From Citricoccus alkalitolerans (GTDB taxonomy: Bacteria; Actinomycetota; Actinomycetes; Actinomycetales; Micrococcaceae): DNA of 64,000 nt. Under the pieces are notes generated by a model. It was given only the letters and a program-made list of their open reading frames with translations, made no database searches and was not told the DNA's origin. The stretch is taken from the NCBI RefSeq assembly GCF_039528175.1, contig NZ_BAAALH010000002.1:496001-560000 (forward strand), read 5' to 3'. Both the position numbers and the translations under genes were made by a program. Positions 34,102 to 42,616 of the stretch are shown piece after piece (the stretch's first letter is position 1; each line of letters starts with the position of its first letter).

Positions 34102-34629
34102 ATGACCCTGTCTCGCCCTGCCCGCACCCTGGTTCCGGCCGCCGTGCTCGCCATCGGACTCCTGACCGTCACCGCCTGCTCCGCAGTCCCAGAGGGCGTG
34201 GACGAGGCCGGCCGGGCCTTCGGGGTCGAGCTCAACCCCGAGCGGAAGGACGCCGACAGCCTGCTGCCAGGTGAGTGCTTCATCGAGCCGGAGGCCGACG
34301 AGCTCATCGGCGTCAGCATGGTCGGCTGCGGCGAGGAGCATGACAACGAGGTGCTGCATGTGGTCACGGTCCCGGTCTCAGTGGAGTATCCGGGCGACGA
34401 CCCCGAGAACTGGTGGGAACACGAACAGGTCTGCGCCGGCCAGGTCTTCGAGGACTACGTGGACGAGGTCTGGGAGGACTCACCGGATTGGAACTTCTAC
34501 TCGCTCCTGCCCAGCGAGTACTCCTGGGCGAGCGGCGAGAGGAGGGTCCACTGCGTGCTGTACCGGATGGACGGCACCTCCTGGACCGGCAGCCCCTCCA
34601 CGGGGAACACCCAGCTCGTCAGCGGCTGA
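34102..34629 (+). CDS. Septum formation (Septum_form)-like lipoprotein
   Basis: This 175-aa secreted lipoprotein has lipobox TVTAC (Cys at about 26) and a short domain with LLPGECFIEPE, VGCGEEHDNEVLHV and EQVCAGQVF. The spacing of GECF, a CxxxHD motif and a third Cys matches the actinobacterial Septum_form domain found in small membrane-anchored proteins. Start ATG 34102 begins the signal; the frame is open from 34057. It is convergent with the multidrug MFS gene and the two coding regions overlap by 11 bases. Confidence 0.78.
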   Translation: MTLSRPARTLVPAAVLAIGLLTVTACSAVPEGVDEAGRAFGVELNPERKDADSLLPGECFIEPEADELIGVSMVGCGEEHDNEVLHVVTVPVSVEYPGDDPENWWEHEQVCAGQVFEDYVDEVWEDSPDWNFYSLLPSEYSWASGERRVHCVLYRMDGTSWTGSPSTGNTQLVSG

Positions 34630-36382
34630 GCACCTCGCTCCGGGCCGCCTTCCGATCCGCTGAGGGGGACGCGTCGGCCACGTGACCATCACCGTCCCGG
34701 GCGGGGATGGTGGCCCGGGCGGCCTCAGGCGAGACGATCGACATGCTTCCCGTGGCCAGCGGTTCAGTCTCGACCGAACGCTCGATCCGGGTGGCCAGTG
34801 GCTTCTGCTTCAGGAACATCAGCAGCACGGCGGCGAGCAGGCCCAGGGGCGCGATCCACAGGAAGATCGGGGTCAAGGCGTCGCTGTAGGCCGTGATCAC
34901 CGTGTCATGGAGGGATTCCGGCAGTCCGGCGACGACCGCGGGGGTCAGCGAATCGGCGTTGCCCATCTGACCGGCTCCGGAGGCGGGCAAGCGCTCGGTG
35001 AACAGGTTGGCCAGGCGGGCGGCGAACAGGCTGCCGACCAGGGAGGAGCCCAGGGTGGCCCCGATCTGGCGGAAGTAGTTGTTCGAGGCGGTGGCCGTTC
35101 CGACCATGGAGATCGGGAAGGTGTTCTGCACGACCAGCACGAGGATCTGCATGGACAGGCCCAGGCCGATGCCAAGCAGGCCCAGGTAGGTGCAGGCCAC
35201 CCACACCGGCTGATGCGGGTCCATCAGGGACAGCAGGCCCATGGCGATGGCGATGATGAAGGACCCTGCCACCGGGTACCACTTGTACTTCCCGTACTTG
35301 GAGACCAGTTGCCCCGAGACGGTCGAGGTGATGAGCATGGCTCCCATCATCGGGATCATCATGAGCCCGGCCACGGAGGCCTCCAGCCCGAAGGACATCT
35401 GCAGGTACGTGGGCATGTAGCCCAGGGCGCCGAACATCGCGACGCCGATGAACAGGCCGGAGATGGTGGTCAGCACGAAGTTGCGCTCCCGGAACAGGGT
35501 CATCGGGATCAGCGGCTCCGCGGTGCGACGCTCCACCAGCACGAAGGCGACGGCGGCCAGTACGAAGAGTGCGGCGAGCCCCAGGATCAGCGGGTCGGTC
35601 CACGCGTAGGTCCCGCCACCCCAGGTGGTCACGAGAACCATGGCCGTGGTGGCCACGGCGATCAGCGCCATGCCGCCCCAGTCCAGGGTCGGGCGCCCCC
35701 GGGTGTTGCGGGGCAGCTTGAGGAACACGATGGCCGCTAGCAGGGCCACCACGCCGATCGGGAGGTTGATCCAGAAGGCCCAGCGCCAGCCGGGACCATC
35801 CGTGAACCAGCCGCCGAGCAGGGGGCCGATCACCGAGGAGAGGGCGAAGACACCGCCCATGATGCCCATGTACTTGCCGCGCTCGCGGGCCGGAACCACG
35901 TCCGCGATGGCCGCTTGGGACAGGATCATCAAGCCGCCGCCGCCGAGTCCCTGGACAACACGGGCCACGATCAGAGTGCCCATGTCCGGGGCCAGGCCAC
36001 CGACCACCGAGCCACCCATGAACACGGAGATGGCGAAGATCAGCAGTGGCTTGCGGCCGATCTGGTCACCGAGCTTGCCATAGATGGGCATGGCGATGGT
36101 GGTGGCCAGGATGAAGGCGGTGATGACCCAGACCATGCTGGAGACGCCGTTGAGCTCACCGACGATGGTGGGCAGAGCCGTGGAGAAGACCGTCTGGTTC
36201 AGGGAGGCCAGCAGCATGGCCAGCATGAGACCGATGAACAGCGGGACGAGCGTTCCCTTCGGAATCGCGGAACCGGGCGTGGCCGAGGGTGTGGCCGGGC
36301 CGGCGTCGGACACGGTCTTCTGGACCGGTGCGGCGGGGGCGGATGCGGACCCCTTGAGAGCATCCTCGGGGTGGTGGGTCAT
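34619..36382 (-). CDS. Multidrug MFS transporter, DHA2 (EmrB/QacA) family
   Basis: This 587-aa protein has fourteen predicted helices and uses proton motive force to export drugs. Family signs are LNQTVFSTALPTIVGEL (helix 1), YGKLGDQIGRKPLLI (motif A) and RVVQGLGGGGLMIL with GPLLGGWFTDGPGWRW (motif C region). Long hydrophilic tails at both ends are rich in Ala/Pro. The start follows AGGAAGCTTTC. Its first codon overlaps the TetR stop by 4 bases, so the regulator and pump are cotranscribed, regulator first. Confidence 0.92.
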   Translation of the reverse strand: MTHHPEDALKGSASAPAAPVQKTVSDAGPATPSATPGSAIPKGTLVPLFIGLMLAMLLASLNQTVFSTALPTIVGELNGVSSMVWVITAFILATTIAMPIYGKLGDQIGRKPLLIFAISVFMGGSVVGGLAPDMGTLIVARVVQGLGGGGLMILSQAAIADVVPARERGKYMGIMGGVFALSSVIGPLLGGWFTDGPGWRWAFWINLPIGVVALLAAIVFLKLPRNTRGRPTLDWGGMALIAVATTAMVLVTTWGGGTYAWTDPLILGLAALFVLAAVAFVLVERRTAEPLIPMTLFRERNFVLTTISGLFIGVAMFGALGYMPTYLQMSFGLEASVAGLMMIPMMGAMLITSTVSGQLVSKYGKYKWYPVAGSFIIAIAMGLLSLMDPHQPVWVACTYLGLLGIGLGLSMQILVLVVQNTFPISMVGTATASNNYFRQIGATLGSSLVGSLFAARLANLFTERLPASGAGQMGNADSLTPAVVAGLPESLHDTVITAYSDALTPIFLWIAPLGLLAAVLLMFLKQKPLATRIERSVETEPLATGSMSIVSPEAARATIPARDGDGHVADASPSADRKAARSEVLSR

Positions 36383-37008
36383 GAAAGCTTCCTATAAAGG
36401 TCCTGGTAGAGGTCAAGGGCATCGTCCACGGAGGACTGTTCGAGATATCCGCCCGCCCCGCCACGGGTCACGATGAGATAGCGCAGCGGGACGCCGGCTG
36501 CCATGGTGAGCATGCGGGCCGTCCGCTCCACGCTGTGGCCGTTGAGACCGCCGGACCACGCCGGATGGTCAGCCATGGCCGTGGCGATCATCTGATAGAC
36601 GAGGTCCTCGCCCTGCATCATCATTTCCCGGCGACGCAACAGCAGGTGCGGGAACTTCTCGAAGAGTCTGCCCCGCCGATCGGCATCCCCCTCCGCGTAC
36701 GTGCTCCGGCCGACCGTCAGTAGGAGTTCCGTGGTGCGGTGAATCAGCCCCGCTTCATCGAGGAAGTTCTCGGGGAGCTCCGGCGCACTGGGCGGCATCA
36801 CGCCGAGAATGGCGTCTTCCTTGGTGGGGAAGTAATTGAAGAACGTCCGCTGCGAGATTCCGGCCTCGCTGGCGATGGCCTCGACGGTGACGTGCTTGGT
36901 GTCGTCATCGAGGGCGAGCTCCGCGGCAGCGTCATGGATGGCGTGCCAGGTCTCGGTCTTCTTGCGCTCGCGAAGGGACGTCGAAGCGGGGGAATCCATG
37001 GGGGGCAT
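36379..37008 (-). CDS. TetR-family repressor of the multidrug pump
   Basis: This 209-aa regulator has the TetR helix-turn-helix near its N-terminus (HVTVEAIASEAGISQRTFFNYFPTKED, seen as VEAIASEAGIS and RTFFNYF) and a helical ligand-binding domain with a C-terminal YLIVTRGG segment. Candidate starts are at 36999, 37008 and 37032; 37008 (MPPMDS) is chosen and none has a strong ribosome site. It precedes and overlaps the pump gene. A dense set of palindromes lies 10-85 bases upstream (37019-37093), consistent with autorepression. Confidence 0.88.
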   Translation of the reverse strand: MPPMDSPASTSLRERKKTETWHAIHDAAAELALDDDTKHVTVEAIASEAGISQRTFFNYFPTKEDAILGVMPPSAPELPENFLDEAGLIHRTTELLLTVGRSTYAEGDADRRGRLFEKFPHLLLRRREMMMQGEDLVYQMIATAMADHPAWSGGLNGHSVERTARMLTMAAGVPLRYLIVTRGGAGGYLEQSSVDDALDLYQDLYRKLS

Positions 37009-37018
37009 GCGTCTATTT

Positions 37019-37093
37019 TTGCACAACTGCACTTATTGCGCAACTGCAAAATTGCAGTGATGCAGCTCACTGTAATTCACTCACTGCAATTCA
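37019..37093. promoter_or_regulatory. TetR operator cluster: one palindrome and two pairs of direct repeats
   Basis: ACTGCAA-AA-TTGCAGT (37043-37058) is a palindrome with perfect 7-base arms, immediately upstream of the TetR gene. It overlaps a pair of 13-base direct repeats, TTGCACAACTGCA (37019-37031) and TTGCGCAACTGCA (37036-37048). It is followed by a tandem 14-base repeat, CTCACTGTAATTCA (37066-37079) and CTCACTGCAATTCA (37080-37093). All repeats share a CTGCA/CTGTA core. Several dimers could bind cooperatively. Confidence 0.65.
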
Positions 37094-37121
37094 ACAGGGC
37101 CGGCAGGCGGCCCGGAGTCAC

Positions 37122-37592
37122 CTACCGCCCATGCAGGGCGTTCAACTGGTTCGCCGCAGACTTGATGGACTCCTCGGCGGAGGGCTCCTGGGCCCGGCCT
37201 TCCTGCGGACCACCCTCCTGGCCCCTCTGCTGCCCAGCCTGCCCCTCCGCCATGCGGCGCACCTCGGCGATCTTCAGGCCCTTGACCTGGTCCAGCAGCT
37301 CTCCGAGGACAGACCCTGGCAGGGCTCCGGCCCGGGAGAAGACCAGAACGCCGCCACGGAAGGCCATCAGCGTGGGAATGGACGTGATGCCGGCCATCGC
37401 GGCCAGCTGCTGCTCGGCCTCAGTGTCCACCTTGGCGAACACCACGTCGGGGTATTGCTCGGAGGCGGCCTCGAATACGGGGGCGAACTGGCGGCACGGG
37501 CCGCACCACGCCGCCCAGAAGTCGACGAGGACGGTCTCATTCTCGGCAACGGCGGTCCCGAAGGTGTCTACGGTGAGGTCAACGGTGGCCAT
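37122..37592 (-). CDS. Thioredoxin with hydrophilic C-terminal extension
   Basis: This 156-aa protein has a complete thioredoxin fold (about residues 1-108) with active site FWAAWCGPCRQFAP and the cis-Pro in ITSIPTLMAF. It continues into a C-terminal tail of about 45 residues rich in Gln, Gly and Glu (GQAGQQRGQEGGPQEGRAQ), ending in a short amphipathic helix (SIKSAANQLNAL). It reduces disulfides in the cytoplasm. Start ATG 37592 follows AGGAGCCCC. The tail is not part of the usual ~105-aa fold; it may be a docking or oligomerisation segment. Confidence 0.9.
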   Translation of the reverse strand: MATVDLTVDTFGTAVAENETVLVDFWAAWCGPCRQFAPVFEAASEQYPDVVFAKVDTEAEQQLAAMAGITSIPTLMAFRGGVLVFSRAGALPGSVLGELLDQVKGLKIAEVRRMAEGQAGQQRGQEGGPQEGRAQEPSAEESIKSAANQLNALHGR

Positions 37593-37652
37593 GGGGCTCC
37601 TGTCAGAAGAGGGGTCGGAATCTACACCCCACAACCCGTCCAACCCTGTCCG

Positions 37653-38168
37653 CTATTCCTGGGCGCGCGCCAACTCGGTCAGCAGCCGGGCCAACTCGGC
37701 CTGGTCCCGCTGGGACAAGACCGAGAAGTAGTCGCCCGCCTCCCGGCGCCGAGCCTCGCGGACCTCTTCCCGCAGGCCGACGCCGGCCCCGGACAGGCTG
37801 ATGCGCGTGGCCCGGCGGTCCGCGGGGTCGGGGCGACGCTCCACGAGACCCTTGGCCTCCAATTGATCGATGACCTCCGTGGCCGAGCGTGGGGCGATCC
37901 GCAGTCGGTCGGCGATGTCCTTCAGGCGCAGGCCCTCCTCGACGTGCCGACCCGCCTCCTCACACCGACGATGCTCAGCACACGCACCGTGACCATCCGG
38001 CCCATGCCCGTGGGCGCCACCACCCACGGCCTGCAGGGCCCGGAACTGATACGGCGTCAGATCGAAGGGGGCCAGTTGATGACTCCACCGGTGGCGCAGC
38101 CGGCGGAAGGCGGCGTGCATGAGGTCGCCGAGGTCGGGGGTCTCGGCCGCGGGGCCACCAGCAGTCAT
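37653..38168 (-). CDS. MarR-family regulator with His/Cys-rich insertion
   Basis: This 171-aa winged-helix regulator has the MarR core (TPYQFRALQAVGG, then LRLKDIADRLRIAPRSATEVIDQLEAKGL and a wing RRPDPADRRATRI). Between helix 2 and the recognition helices there is an unusual insertion of about 30 residues (about 48-79) with five His and two Cys, for example HGHGPDGHGACAEHRRC. MarR proteins normally have only a few residues here. It is divergent from the ABC exporter at 38245, with the palindrome 38206-38224 between. ATG 38177 is an alternative start. Confidence 0.85.
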   Translation of the reverse strand: MTAGGPAAETPDLGDLMHAAFRRLRHRWSHQLAPFDLTPYQFRALQAVGGGAHGHGPDGHGACAEHRRCEEAGRHVEEGLRLKDIADRLRIAPRSATEVIDQLEAKGLVERRPDPADRRATRISLSGAGVGLREEVREARRREAGDYFSVLSQRDQAELARLLTELARAQE

Positions 38169-38205
38169 GCCCCTCATTCTACGCGATTATTGACGCCCAA
38201 CCTCT

Positions 38206-38224
38206 TAGTGAGGTAACCTCTCTA
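38206..38224. promoter_or_regulatory. MarR operator palindrome TAGNGAGGTNACCTCNCTA
   Basis: The 19 bases TAGTGAGGTAACCTCTCTA match their own reverse complement at 16 positions (TAG-N-GAGGT-N-ACCTC-N-CTA). An extra ACCTC half-site lies just before it (38200-38204). It is in the gap between the divergent MarR regulator and ABC exporter genes, 20 bases before the exporter start, so it probably controls both. Confidence 0.75.
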
Positions 38225-38244
38225 TGTCTCCTGAAGGGAGGACC

Positions 38245-40119
38245 ATGAGCACCCCAGCCCTCCACACCCCGTCCGACCCGCCCAGCGGTGGCGGTCGCGG
38301 ACCGGCACGGGTCGATCCGGCCGACAAGGACCAACTGCAGCGCCACCCCGTGTCCCTGCGCCGCATCGCGGCGCTCTTCGCCCCGCACAAGGTGACCATC
38401 GCCGTCGTCGTACTGTTGATCTCCGTCTCCTCGGTGGTCAATCTCGCCCAGCCGTTCCTGGTCCGCGGGGTGATCGATGACGCCCTGCCGCACCAGAACC
38501 TCCCCCTCTTGGCCGTCCTGGCCGGCTCGATGGTCGCCGTGGCGGCAGTGACCGCCGTGATCGGCGTGGTCCAGACGTGGATGGCCACGCAGATGGGCCA
38601 ACGGGTCATGCACACGCTGCGCGTCAAGCTCTTCACACACCTGCAGCAGCAGTCGCTGGGATTCTTCACCAGGACCCGCGGTGGTGAGGTCCAGTCCCGC
38701 CTGACGCATGACATCGCGGGCATGCAGTCCGTGGTCACCTCCACCGCCACGGGAGTCGCCACCAACCTGACCACCACGGTGGCCACCGCCGTCGCCATGG
38801 TGGCCCTGTCCCCGCAGCTCTCGCTGATCTCCCTGGTGGTGCTGCCGCCGGCCATCTGGCTCTCTCGCCGGGTGGCCCTGATCCGCCGCGCCGTCACCGC
38901 CGAACGCCAAGAGACGCTCGCCGCGCTGCACACCCAGGTGGAGGAAGGCCTCTCCGTCTCCGGCGTGCGCCTGGCCAAGACCCTCGGCACCACCGAGCGG
39001 GATGCCGGCCGCTTCACCGATCGCTCCGAGGCGCTCGTGGGCCTGGAGATGCGATCCCAGCTGGCCGGCCGCTGGCGGATGGCGACCATGCAGATCATCT
39101 TCGCCGCCATCCCCGCCGTGATCTACCTGGCCGCCGGCTTCCCGGCAACCTCCGGCGGCATGACCATCGGTACGCTCGTGGCGTTCACCGCCCTGCAGGG
39201 CACCGTGTTCCGCCCCGTTATGGGCCTACTGAACATCGGCGTCCAGTGGGTCACTGCGCTGGCCTTCTTCTCACGCATCTTCGAATACCTCGACCTTGAT
39301 CCCGAGTTGAAGCCGCCTGCCTCCCCCGCCGCGATCGAGCCGAACCAGGTCCGCGGTGAGGTCCGCTTCGAGAACGTCTCCTTCTCCTACGACGGCGGCG
39401 CCGGGCGGGTGCTTGACAGCATCGACCTGGTGATCCCGGCTGGAACGTCCACGGCCGTCGTCGGCCCCACCGGGTCCGGCAAGTCCACGCTGGCCGGGCT
39501 CCTCGCCCGGCTCTACGACGCCACCACCGGCCGCGTCACGATCGACGGGACCAACGTCAGGGACATCGCCCCGCAGGACCTGGCGAGGATCGTCGGGGTG
39601 GTCTCCCAGGAGACCTATCTGGTCCACGCCTCCGTGCGGGAGAACCTGCTCCTGGCGGACCCGGAGGCCACCGATGCCCGCCTCTGGGAGGTCCTCGGCG
39701 CCGCCTCGCTGGCAGACACCGTCGCGGCCCTGCCCGAGGGGTTGGACACCCTGGTCGGCGCCCGCGGCCACCGATTCTCCGGCGGCGAACAGCAGCGGCT
39801 GGCCATCGCCCGGACCATCCTGCGTGATCCCCCCGTGCTGGTCCTGGACGAGGCGACCTCGGCCTTGGACAACACCACCGAGGCCCGCGTGCAGGCCGCC
39901 CTGGACCGTCTCTCCGTGGGCCGCACCACGCTGGTGATCGCCCACCGCCTGTCCACCGTCACCGAGGCAGGCCAGATCGTGGTGCTCGACGCCGGCCGAA
40001 TCGTGGAGCAGGGCAGCCCGGCTACGCTCCTGGCGAGCAGCGGCCCCTTCGCCCTCCTCGCCGCCCGAGGCGGACAGCCATGGGCCGCGGCCCTCAGATC
40101 GCCAGTCGCTACGGGCTAG
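38245..40119 (+). CDS. ABC exporter (fused permease and ATPase, type IV half-transporter)
   Basis: This 624-aa half-transporter has an N-terminal six-helix domain (about residues 40-340) and a C-terminal ATPase. The latter has Walker A GPTGSGKSTLAG, Q-loop VVSQETYLVHASVREN, signature FSGGEQQRLAIA, Walker B VLVLDEATSALD and H-loop IAHRLST. It works as a dimer, probably exporting lipids or drugs. Start ATG 38245 follows GAAGGGAGGACC; an upstream in-frame ATG at 38224 lies inside the operator. The divergent MarR regulator is its likely repressor. Confidence 0.92.
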   Translation: MSTPALHTPSDPPSGGGRGPARVDPADKDQLQRHPVSLRRIAALFAPHKVTIAVVVLLISVSSVVNLAQPFLVRGVIDDALPHQNLPLLAVLAGSMVAVAAVTAVIGVVQTWMATQMGQRVMHTLRVKLFTHLQQQSLGFFTRTRGGEVQSRLTHDIAGMQSVVTSTATGVATNLTTTVATAVAMVALSPQLSLISLVVLPPAIWLSRRVALIRRAVTAERQETLAALHTQVEEGLSVSGVRLAKTLGTTERDAGRFTDRSEALVGLEMRSQLAGRWRMATMQIIFAAIPAVIYLAAGFPATSGGMTIGTLVAFTALQGTVFRPVMGLLNIGVQWVTALAFFSRIFEYLDLDPELKPPASPAAIEPNQVRGEVRFENVSFSYDGGAGRVLDSIDLVIPAGTSTAVVGPTGSGKSTLAGLLARLYDATTGRVTIDGTNVRDIAPQDLARIVGVVSQETYLVHASVRENLLLADPEATDARLWEVLGAASLADTVAALPEGLDTLVGARGHRFSGGEQQRLAIARTILRDPPVLVLDEATSALDNTTEARVQAALDRLSVGRTTLVIAHRLSTVTEAGQIVVLDAGRIVEQGSPATLLASSGPFALLAARGGQPWAAALRSPVATG

Positions 40120-40122
40120 CCA

Positions 40123-40151
40123 GGCCACCCGGGACCGTGCCTAGGGTGGCC
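40123..40151 (+). terminator. Candidate hairpin terminator
   Basis: GGCCACCC (40123-40130) and GGGTGGCC (40144-40151) form a perfect 8-bp stem with a 13-base loop, starting 3 bases after the ABC exporter stop codon. No T tract follows. Confidence 0.45.
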
Positions 40152-40257
40152 ACGGACCCACCCAGTCCTGCAGTCCGGGACCACGTCCCGCACGGCGGCG
40201 TCGGCGCCCTCCGCGTCACAGGTCACGGCCTGCAGAACCCGACGAAAGGCCAGGCCC

Positions 40258-42486
40258 ATGCCCGAGCAGCAGCCTCAGATCCCCGGCTCCCCCGGCGGCA
40301 CCGAACCCCCCGTCGAGGAGCCCACCACGCCGGCCGGGCCACTGCCACCCCAGCCGGACCAGTCCGGGCCGGCCACGGTCTCACCGACCGGCCAGGAGAC
40401 CGGTACACCTCAGGAGAAGATGGCGCAGGCAGGGAAGTTCCTGACCACCGCGCACGGGGCCCGCCTCAGAGACTCAGACCATTCGTTGAAGGCCGGCAAC
40501 CGTGGGCCCATCCTGCTTCAAGATCACCATTTCCGGGAGAAGATCAGCCACTTCGATCATGAGCGGATCCCGGAGCGGGTGGTGCATGCACGCGGCGCGG
40601 GTGCCCACGGCACGTTCCGGGGCTACGGCACGGCCTCGAAGCTCAGCATGGCGGGGGTGTTCGCCCAGGACAAGGAGACGGAGGTGTTCGTCCGCTTCTC
40701 CACCGTGGTCGGCTCTCGCGGGTCATCGGACCTGGCCCGGGACACCCGGGGCTTCGCGACCAAGTTCTACACGGATGAGGGCACCTGGGATCTGGTCGGC
40801 AACAACATCCCGGTGTTCTTCATCCAGGACGCCCTCAAGTTCCCGGACGTGGCGCACGCCGTCAAACCGCACCCGGACCGGGAGATCCCCCAAGCGCAGT
40901 CTGCCCATGACACGTTCTGGGACTTCGTCTCCCTGCACACCGAGGCCCAGCACCACACCATGTGGAATATGGCGGACCGCGGCATCCCCCGCTCCTATCG
41001 GATGATGGAGGGCTTCGGCGTCCACACCTTCCGCCTCGTCGCCCAGGACGGCTCCACCGTGCTGGTGAAGTTCCATTGGAAGCCCAAGCTGGGCGTGCAC
41101 TCGGTCACCTGGGAGGAGGCCCAGATCATCAGCGGTGCGGATCCGGATTTCCACCGCCGGGACCTCGCCGACGCCATCGAGGCCGGGGCGTTCCCCGAGT
41201 GGGAGCTGGGTGTGCAGGTCTTCGAGGACACCGAGGACCAGATGTTCGCCGGGATCGACCTGCTCGATCCCACCAAGATCGTCCCGGAGGAACTGGTGCC
41301 GGTGGAGCCGATCGGCCTGATGACCCTGCACCACAACCCGTCCAACTACTTCGCCGAGACGGAGCAGGTGGCGTTCAACCCGAACAACCTCGTGCCCGGC
41401 ATCGACGTCACCAATGACCCGCTGTTGCAGGGACGCCTGTTCTCATACCTGGACACCCAGATCACCCGCCTCGGCGGGCCGAACTGGAACCAGCTGCCCA
41501 TCAACCGTCCGCACGCCGCGGTGAACGACATGCTGAGGGACGGCATGCACCAGACAGCGGTGCACGCCGGGGTGGCCCCCTACCGGCCGAATTCGCTGGA
41601 CGGCGGCAATCCCTTCGAGACGCCCGACGGCGACCGGCCCTTCATCGATCATCCCGCCCCGGTGTCCGCCTCGGTGAAGGAACGGGCCCTGCCGGCCTCT
41701 TTCGACGACCACTTCAGCCAGGTCCGGCTGTTCTTCCGGTCCCTCTCCGAGGTGGAGAAGGAACACGTGGCGCAGGCCTACACCTTCGAACTCGGAAAGT
41801 GCTACGAACAGGCCATCCGCGAGCGCCAGCTGAAGGCCCTGGCCGCGATCGATCCCACCTTGGCGCAGGTCGTCGCGGACGGGTTGGGCCTGCCGGTGCC
41901 GAAGCCGGCGGAGTCTCCGGCCGACGTCGTGCCGTCCCCGGCGCTGTCCCAGGTGGGCCGGGAATGGCCGATCGACGGACGGCAAGTGGGCATCGTGGTC
42001 GGGCCGGAGGTGGATGCCGGCGAACTGTCCGGGGCGGTCACCGCGGTGCACCAGGCCGGGTTGGTGCCGCTGGTCATCGCGCCGAGCGGCGGAGAGGCCG
42101 CCACGCGGCTGCTGGGCAAGGACCTGGTGGCCCAACGCACCTACCTCACCGCCCGGTCCATCGAGTTCGACGCCGTCCTGGTCGCCTCCGCGACGCCGCC
42201 GGCCCCGGACGCCGCCAACGGCCTCGACAGCAAGGTCGGAGCCTCCTCTCCGGAGGGCATCGATCCGCGCGTCTCCCTGCTGCTGGGCGAAGTGTGGCGC
42301 CAGGCCAAGGCCATCGGCGCCTACGGGGCCGGCGAGGATGTGCTCCGGACGGCCGGGTATCTGGAGGGAGCCGGCGTCGTCACCGGTGCCGGAGGCGAGG
42401 AAGCGGTCCAGCAGCTGCTGCGCCTGATGCCCGCGCACCGGGTCTGGGAGCGGTTCCCAACAACGGGCCGCTTCGCCACCACCTGA
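40258..42486 (+). CDS. katE: Catalase, large-subunit clade 2 (HPII type)
   Basis: This 742-aa heme catalase disproportionates hydrogen peroxide. The N-terminal extension (about 80 aa, Pro-rich) precedes the catalase core with the distal His in VHARGAGAHGTF, RFSTVVGSRGSSDLARDTRG, the Asn in DLVGNNIPVFFIQD and the proximal Tyr region in RLFSYLDTQITRLG. A C-terminal flavodoxin/DJ-1-like domain (about residues 580-742, starting RQVGIVVGPEVD) is the mark of large catalases such as KatE. Start ATG 40258 follows GAAAGGCCAGGCCC. No OxyR-type regulator is adjacent. Confidence 0.95.
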   Translation: MPEQQPQIPGSPGGTEPPVEEPTTPAGPLPPQPDQSGPATVSPTGQETGTPQEKMAQAGKFLTTAHGARLRDSDHSLKAGNRGPILLQDHHFREKISHFDHERIPERVVHARGAGAHGTFRGYGTASKLSMAGVFAQDKETEVFVRFSTVVGSRGSSDLARDTRGFATKFYTDEGTWDLVGNNIPVFFIQDALKFPDVAHAVKPHPDREIPQAQSAHDTFWDFVSLHTEAQHHTMWNMADRGIPRSYRMMEGFGVHTFRLVAQDGSTVLVKFHWKPKLGVHSVTWEEAQIISGADPDFHRRDLADAIEAGAFPEWELGVQVFEDTEDQMFAGIDLLDPTKIVPEELVPVEPIGLMTLHHNPSNYFAETEQVAFNPNNLVPGIDVTNDPLLQGRLFSYLDTQITRLGGPNWNQLPINRPHAAVNDMLRDGMHQTAVHAGVAPYRPNSLDGGNPFETPDGDRPFIDHPAPVSASVKERALPASFDDHFSQVRLFFRSLSEVEKEHVAQAYTFELGKCYEQAIRERQLKALAAIDPTLAQVVADGLGLPVPKPAESPADVVPSPALSQVGREWPIDGRQVGIVVGPEVDAGELSGAVTAVHQAGLVPLVIAPSGGEAATRLLGKDLVAQRTYLTARSIEFDAVLVASATPPAPDAANGLDSKVGASSPEGIDPRVSLLLGEVWRQAKAIGAYGAGEDVLRTAGYLEGAGVVTGAGGEEAVQQLLRLMPAHRVWERFPTTGRFATT

Positions 42487-42516
42487 TCCTGGCCCTCTCC
42501 ACTCCGACCCCACCCT

Positions 42517-42572
42517 CCGGCCCGCCGCCGGTCACCGCGCCGCCCATCGGCGCCTGACCAGCGGCGGGCCGG
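42517..42572 (+). terminator. Long composite hairpin terminator after catalase
   Basis: CCGGCCCGCCGC (42517-42528) pairs perfectly with GCGGCGGGCCGG (42561-42572). Inside, GGTCA (42530-42534) pairs with TGACC (42555-42559) and GCGCCG (42537-42542) with CGGCGC (42548-42553), leaving a 5-base loop. The result is one nearly continuous 23-bp stem, 30 bases after the catalase stop codon. Confidence 0.8.
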
Positions 42573-42616
42573 TCAGTGAGTCGGGAGGTGCCACGTCGGC
42601 CCGGTGAGGATCGGGA

